The notes under the pieces were generated by a model. It had not been told where the DNA came from, ran no database searches, and saw only the letters and a list, made by a program, of their open reading frames with translations. Made by a program: the position numbers and the translations under genes. From contig CAKQDN010000009.1 of the NCBI GenBank assembly GCA_934229275.1, forward strand, positions 1 to 53,245: a stretch of 53,245 nucleotides of DNA, written 5' to 3'. Below, one piece after another: positions 49,906 through 53,245 of the stretch; positions within the stretch are counted from its first letter, which is position 1, and the number at the start of each line of letters is the position of its first letter. The stretch is from an uncultured Clostridia bacterium (lineage in GTDB: Bacteria; Bacillota; Clostridia; Christensenellales; Pumilibacteraceae).

Positions 49906-50487
49906 TCAGCGCAAATATCTTCCGACCGCCTTTTTGACGTACGCGACGTCCGAAACGTTGTCCGGGGTAAGCGTGACGAGCGGAAGCGACGCTTTTTGCA
50001 GTATTTCGGCGACTTTTCTGTCGCGCTCGCGTCTGTCGGCGCGCATATGGCTGCTGTCGTTGAGTTCGACGACGACCAGCGGCTCGAATTCGGGCGACGC
50101 GATAACGAAGTCCACGACGCGGAAAAGTTCGTTCCTATACGAATTGTAGTTGAGTTTGTCCACGAGCGAAACGAGCGCGATTTGCGGCAGAATGCGGAAT
50201 CTTGCCCCGAAAAGCCCTTCGAGCACCTGCATCAGCGCACGTTCGGGCGGCGTCATAAGACATTCTTTTTTCGCGTACCTGGTCGGCAGCGGTCGTTCGG
50301 TATCGGGGATTTCGCTGTCGGTGCGTTCGCTTTCGCGTTTGAGCATGACCGCTCCACAAATCAGGAATACGGCAAAAATCACCCACAGCACGATTTTGGT
50401 CGATTTTTCCGTATCGACTATCGTGGCGACGCACGCGCAAGCCGTTCCGATGAGTATCGCGAAAAACCCGGTCAATCTTTTTTTCAT
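49906..50487 (-). CDS. membrane-anchored DUF2726 protein
   Basis: 193 residues. Two hydrophobic helices (about 8-24 and 32-50) precede a soluble DUF2726 domain: LMTPPERALMQVLEGLFG, VVDFVIASPEFEPLVVVELNDSSH, RADRRERDRKVAEILQKASLPLVTL. The D...E-x-N(D) arrangement resembles the PD-(D/E)xK nuclease fold to which DUF2726 is thought to belong, with the last catalytic Lys replaced. GGAGG lies 7 nt before the ATG, 18 bp after the TldE-like gene, so it shares that transcript. Function unknown. Confidence 0.85.
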   Translation of the reverse strand: MKKRLTGFFAILIGTACACVATIVDTEKSTKIVLWVIFAVFLICGAVMLKRESERTDSEIPDTERPLPTRYAKKECLMTPPERALMQVLEGLFGARFRILPQIALVSLVDKLNYNSYRNELFRVVDFVIASPEFEPLVVVELNDSSHMRADRRERDRKVAEILQKASLPLVTLTPDNVSDVAYVKKAVGRYLR

Positions 50488-50505
50488 CGCAGTCCTCCGC
50501 CGCTT

Positions 50506-51789
50506 TTAATACACGGTGAGTTTCGAGACTTTTGCGTATTTCGGACCGAAATAATTTTCTCTATGCACGCGCTCTATCGAGAATTCGAGCGTTCCGAGCA
50601 CTTCCGACAGGCTACCGCTGAGGCTTATTCCGGTGACGGGCGTCGTTATGCCGTTTTGCGTCAGGTACGCAAGGCGCACTTCGCCGCCGATATAGTCGTT
50701 GTATAAATCGATCTGAAGTCCCGACATCGACGCGATTTCGAGGCGATCGCCCGACAGAATTTCGTCCGAGGAGAGGTTGCCTGCTTCGATCTCGGCATTG
50801 GGGTTTGCGCCCGTGGGTTTTCCGCCGAGATAACCGGCAAATCTGTGTCCGCCGTAGTTTGCCGCGATAACGCCGCCCCGAATTACGGTTACGTCCGTGT
50901 AATCGGTGCCGTCGCCGTCGAATTTGCGGCTTGCGGTGCAGCCGGGAATTTCGCCTTTGAGCGTTACCGTGATATGTCCTTTTGTCGCATCCTTTCGTAT
51001 GTCGTCGCCCACCGACCGCAGATTGCCGTGCGAATACACGGTTGCGTAGTCGGCGTCGCCGAGAATATTATCGAACAGTTCGTTTATTTCCTGCGCGCGG
51101 AAAATAATCGGGCAGGCAATTTTCCCGTCGGGTTTTACAGCCTGCAAGCGTGCTTTTACGTCTTTGAGCGCGGCGTAAACGTCGTTTTCGATCTGTTTTT
51201 CGTCCGCCTTTTCGTAATGCAGAGCCTGATAGAGTTCGACAGACTGCTCTTTCCCGTTGCAGGTGGGGATGGCTTCTATCATGATCTCTCTGCCGGCGCG
51301 ACTTTTTTTAAGTCCGTTCGAGTTTTCGACAGTCACGATAGTTCTGTTTACGAAAATTTCGACCGCGTTTACGTCGCAGCCGTCGCCCTTTGCCTTTTCG
51401 ACCGCGGCGCGAACGGCAAAATACGCTTTTTCGGCGTCGGCAAAGCCGCTTTCCTCTTCACTCTTCTCGTTTACAATAAGTTCGCCTTTTTCGGGAAGCG
51501 AATATTTTTCGTCGAACACGAGGAGCGCGCGGCACGCCGCTTTTTCCGCTTTTTCTTTAAGCACTCCCTCGTCGTCCGAGGCGAACAGCGAAAACGTGCT
51601 GCTGCCGGTCTTTCCGTCGTGATCGACGTATACCGTTATGGACGTGCTTTCGCCGTCGGAAACGCGCGCCGTTTCGATTTTATCGTGAACGCCGAAAATC
51701 TGATCGCTCTTTTTTTCCGCGCGGACTATTTTCCACGCGCTTATTTTTTCGTTTTCCGCAAGTGCGGCTTTGATAATTTCGGTTTGCAT
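50506..51789 (-). CDS. TldE/PmbA-type peptidase subunit
   Basis: 427 residues. PmbA fold with an N-terminal domain (1-190) and a barrel-like C-terminal half: GKIACPIIFRAQEINELFDNIL, FDGDGTDYTDVTVIRGGVI, NPNAEIEAGNLSSDEILS, LAYLTQNGITTPVTGISLSG. It lacks the HExxxH zinc motif, as expected for TldE, which partners TldD. The heterodimer degrades unfolded peptides and in some bacteria matures modified peptides. GAGGAGG precedes the ATG; it follows tldD by 12 bp. Confidence 0.9.
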   Translation of the reverse strand: MQTEIIKAALAENEKISAWKIVRAEKKSDQIFGVHDKIETARVSDGESTSITVYVDHDGKTGSSTFSLFASDDEGVLKEKAEKAACRALLVFDEKYSLPEKGELIVNEKSEEESGFADAEKAYFAVRAAVEKAKGDGCDVNAVEIFVNRTIVTVENSNGLKKSRAGREIMIEAIPTCNGKEQSVELYQALHYEKADEKQIENDVYAALKDVKARLQAVKPDGKIACPIIFRAQEINELFDNILGDADYATVYSHGNLRSVGDDIRKDATKGHITVTLKGEIPGCTASRKFDGDGTDYTDVTVIRGGVIAANYGGHRFAGYLGGKPTGANPNAEIEAGNLSSDEILSGDRLEIASMSGLQIDLYNDYIGGEVRLAYLTQNGITTPVTGISLSGSLSEVLGTLEFSIERVHRENYFGPKYAKVSKLTVY

Positions 51790-51801
51790 GACTATTCCTC
51801 C

Positions 51802-53202
51802 TCAGCCCAACTTCACTCTTGCTTTGAGCGCGGGACCGCCGTCGGAAACGCGCACCCATTCTTTATAACCTTTACCGCACATTCCGGAGCCTTCCACTTC
51901 CATGCCGTCCGAAATCATGCTTATGGACTTCAACAGGTCCGGAACGTATCCGCTCATGACGACCGGCGAAACGTAGTTTTCGGTGAGTTTGCCGTCAACT
52001 ATCTCGATTCCGTACTCCGCAGTGCATTGTATAGCCCAGTTTTTGGGGTCTTCCATGCCGTTATTGGTTTCGAAAAGCATATAGCCGTGCTTTACCGACG
52101 CTATCATGTCCTCGAGTTTGTCTTTCCCGCGCTCGAAAAACGTGTTGGTCATGCGCGAATAGGCTTTATGCGTGTGGCTCTCTCTTCTTCCGTTACCGGT
52201 GGGAGCGCATTTAAGTTGCGCGGCGCTCGTAAGGTCGCACAAACCGCCTACGAGTATTCCGTTTTTGATTATCTGCGTGTCGCCGGCAAGCACTCCGTCG
52301 TCGTCGAAGAAATAACTCGCTACCGACAGGCACGAGCCCGCTCCGTCGCGCATGTTGCATATGGGAGAAGCGACGCTTTTGCCCACGAACTGCTTTGCGA
52401 GCGCGCGGTCCTTTACGAACTGATCCATCTCGACGCCGTGACCGAACGCTTCGTGCGCGATAAGACCGGTGATGGACGGGTCTGTTATGACGTCGTACAC
52501 GCCGGGAGTTATCGGCTTTGCGTGCAGAAGATGCGCCGCTTTATCGACCAATTTATCGATTTTTTCGGGCAGCAACTCTATTACGTCTTTAATAAGATGC
52601 GAATTTGCCGTTTCGCGCGCCTGAACCATTTTGTCGCCGTCGCGCATCACGGCTATCGCGTAGCCGTTAATCCAGGCGTAATGCTGCGTAAGCGTTTTGT
52701 TTACTCCGACGAAAAGTTTGCTCACTTCGAACGTGCGCAGCATGCAAACCGCGTTGACTATGCGCTCGTCGCGTGCGAGAATTTTGTCTTTTATGTCCGA
52801 GCAGAACGCAAGCAGTTGCGCGTCGGAATACTTTTCGACGTCGGTATCGCGCTCGAAGTGCTTTTCGAGCGGTTCGCTTTCTATCTTTCCGACTTTTATC
52901 GCGCGGCTTTCGAGAGCGTTACCGAGTTTTATTTCCTTTTCTATTTTTTTCGCGAGCAAGTCGGTATCGCCCGTAATATCGTCGAGCGAATACTCGTAAA
53001 AAATTCCGCCGTCGTTTACTTTGACGACGAAACCGCAATCGGACTCGGGTAATTCGCCTGCCGACGAAGTTTTTCTGTTTGCTCTGAACGCGCAACTCGT
53101 GACGTGACTTCCGAGTATGCCGACGTACGAAAAGCGGCTACTCAGTTTGTCGCACAATGCGCGGCACGCCGACGTACGGCTTTGTAAAAATTTATCGAAC
53201 AT
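51802..53202 (-). CDS. tldD: TldD-type zinc metallopeptidase
   Basis: 466 residues. The zinc motif HEAFGH (about 249-254) lies in SITGLIAHEAFGHGVEMDQ; the third-ligand region follows in the C-terminal half (NGRRESHTHKAYSRMTNTFFERG). Works with the TldE partner encoded immediately downstream. ATG 53202 is chosen over an upstream in-frame codon because AAGGAG lies 7 nt before it. No peptide-modification genes are present in the window, so a general peptide-degrading role is the default. The upstream 43 bp to the window end show no recognisable promoter. Confidence 0.92.
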   Translation of the reverse strand: MFDKFLQSRTSACRALCDKLSSRFSYVGILGSHVTSCAFRANRKTSSAGELPESDCGFVVKVNDGGIFYEYSLDDITGDTDLLAKKIEKEIKLGNALESRAIKVGKIESEPLEKHFERDTDVEKYSDAQLLAFCSDIKDKILARDERIVNAVCMLRTFEVSKLFVGVNKTLTQHYAWINGYAIAVMRDGDKMVQARETANSHLIKDVIELLPEKIDKLVDKAAHLLHAKPITPGVYDVITDPSITGLIAHEAFGHGVEMDQFVKDRALAKQFVGKSVASPICNMRDGAGSCLSVASYFFDDDGVLAGDTQIIKNGILVGGLCDLTSAAQLKCAPTGNGRRESHTHKAYSRMTNTFFERGKDKLEDMIASVKHGYMLFETNNGMEDPKNWAIQCTAEYGIEIVDGKLTENYVSPVVMSGYVPDLLKSISMISDGMEVEGSGMCGKGYKEWVRVSDGGPALKARVKLG

Positions 53203-53245
53203 GTCCTGTCTCCTTAAAAACGATTTGTTTTTCACCGCATATTGT

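Noticed and set aside
50845..53052. 735-codon plus-strand open frame opposite the TldD/TldE-type genes
   Set aside because: Antisense shadow of two well-supported genes; composition is typical of reverse-frame translation (rich in Phe, Arg, Val), with no motifs.
50506..53202. TldD/TldE pair as a sign of a peptide natural-product (RiPP) locus
   Set aside because: No precursor peptide, modification enzyme or exporter is nearby; the pair is widespread as a housekeeping protease.

Overview
The window reads as chromosomal DNA of a low-to-mid GC, Gram-positive-type member of the Bacillota, most likely an uncultured gut Clostridia lineage. Evidence: strong GGAG ribosome binding sites, many sigma-A promoters of the form TTGACA/17 bp/TATAAT, secreted proteins anchored by lipoboxes, firmicute marker genes (mini-ribonuclease III, independent phosphoglycerate mutase), and no outer-membrane proteins. 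The finer assignment (Christensenellales-like) rests only on the style of the lipoproteins and intergenic repeats and is weak. About 40 of the 46 protein genes lie on the minus strand. No tRNA, rRNA, CRISPR array, transposase or phage gene was seen.

Layout. 1-8.3 kb: envelope proteins (a Pro/Glu-rich membrane-anchored protein cut by the left edge, a secreted Ig-like membrane protein, a multi-spanning membrane protein), a HAD phosphatase, a degenerate AraD-type class II aldolase, a 560 bp block of intergenic repeats and a 1125-residue modular lipoprotein. 8.7-9.8 kb: cysK with a complete promoter/operator/leader-peptide region. 9.9-22.4 kb: a carbohydrate locus, with a minus-strand array of GH27 alpha-galactosidase, GH2 beta-galactosidase, lactonase, RraA-type aldolase, esterase, SDR, GH10 xylanase and enolase-superfamily dehydratase, and, divergently, an AraC regulator and an AEC carrier. 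Read together these enzymes outline intracellular hydrolysis of plant oligosaccharides followed by a non-phosphorylative route: sugar to lactone (SDR), aldonate (lactonase), keto-deoxy acid (dehydratase), then aldol cleavage (RraA). This is inference.

22.6-34.2 kb: rplM-rpsI with a structured leader, two large lipoproteins, an unknown protein, an FAD oxidoreductase/MFS pair and an HTH-membrane regulator. 34.4-40.4 kb: housekeeping genes mrnC-thyA-folA-rlmB and tpiA-gpmI-unknown, largely joined by ATGA overlaps. 40.5-45.5 kb: a seven-gene zinc-uptake operon that ends in an AraC gene. 45.6-47.1 kb: HAD hydrolase and DUF45 metallopeptidase. 47.2-49.8 kb: a polar amino-acid ABC transporter whose binding protein looks circularly permuted and whose ATPase has an extra ~60-residue insertion. 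49.9-53.2 kb: DUF2726 protein and the TldE/TldD peptidase pair.

The best leads are the AraD homolog that has lost two metal-binding histidines, the permuted binding protein with its unusual ATPase, the cysK leader in which a cysteine codon of a leader peptide sits in a hairpin loop, and the glycoside-hydrolase/sugar-oxidation operon with a translationally coupled small cysteine-rich protein. Family names come from motif recognition only; no database search was possible.
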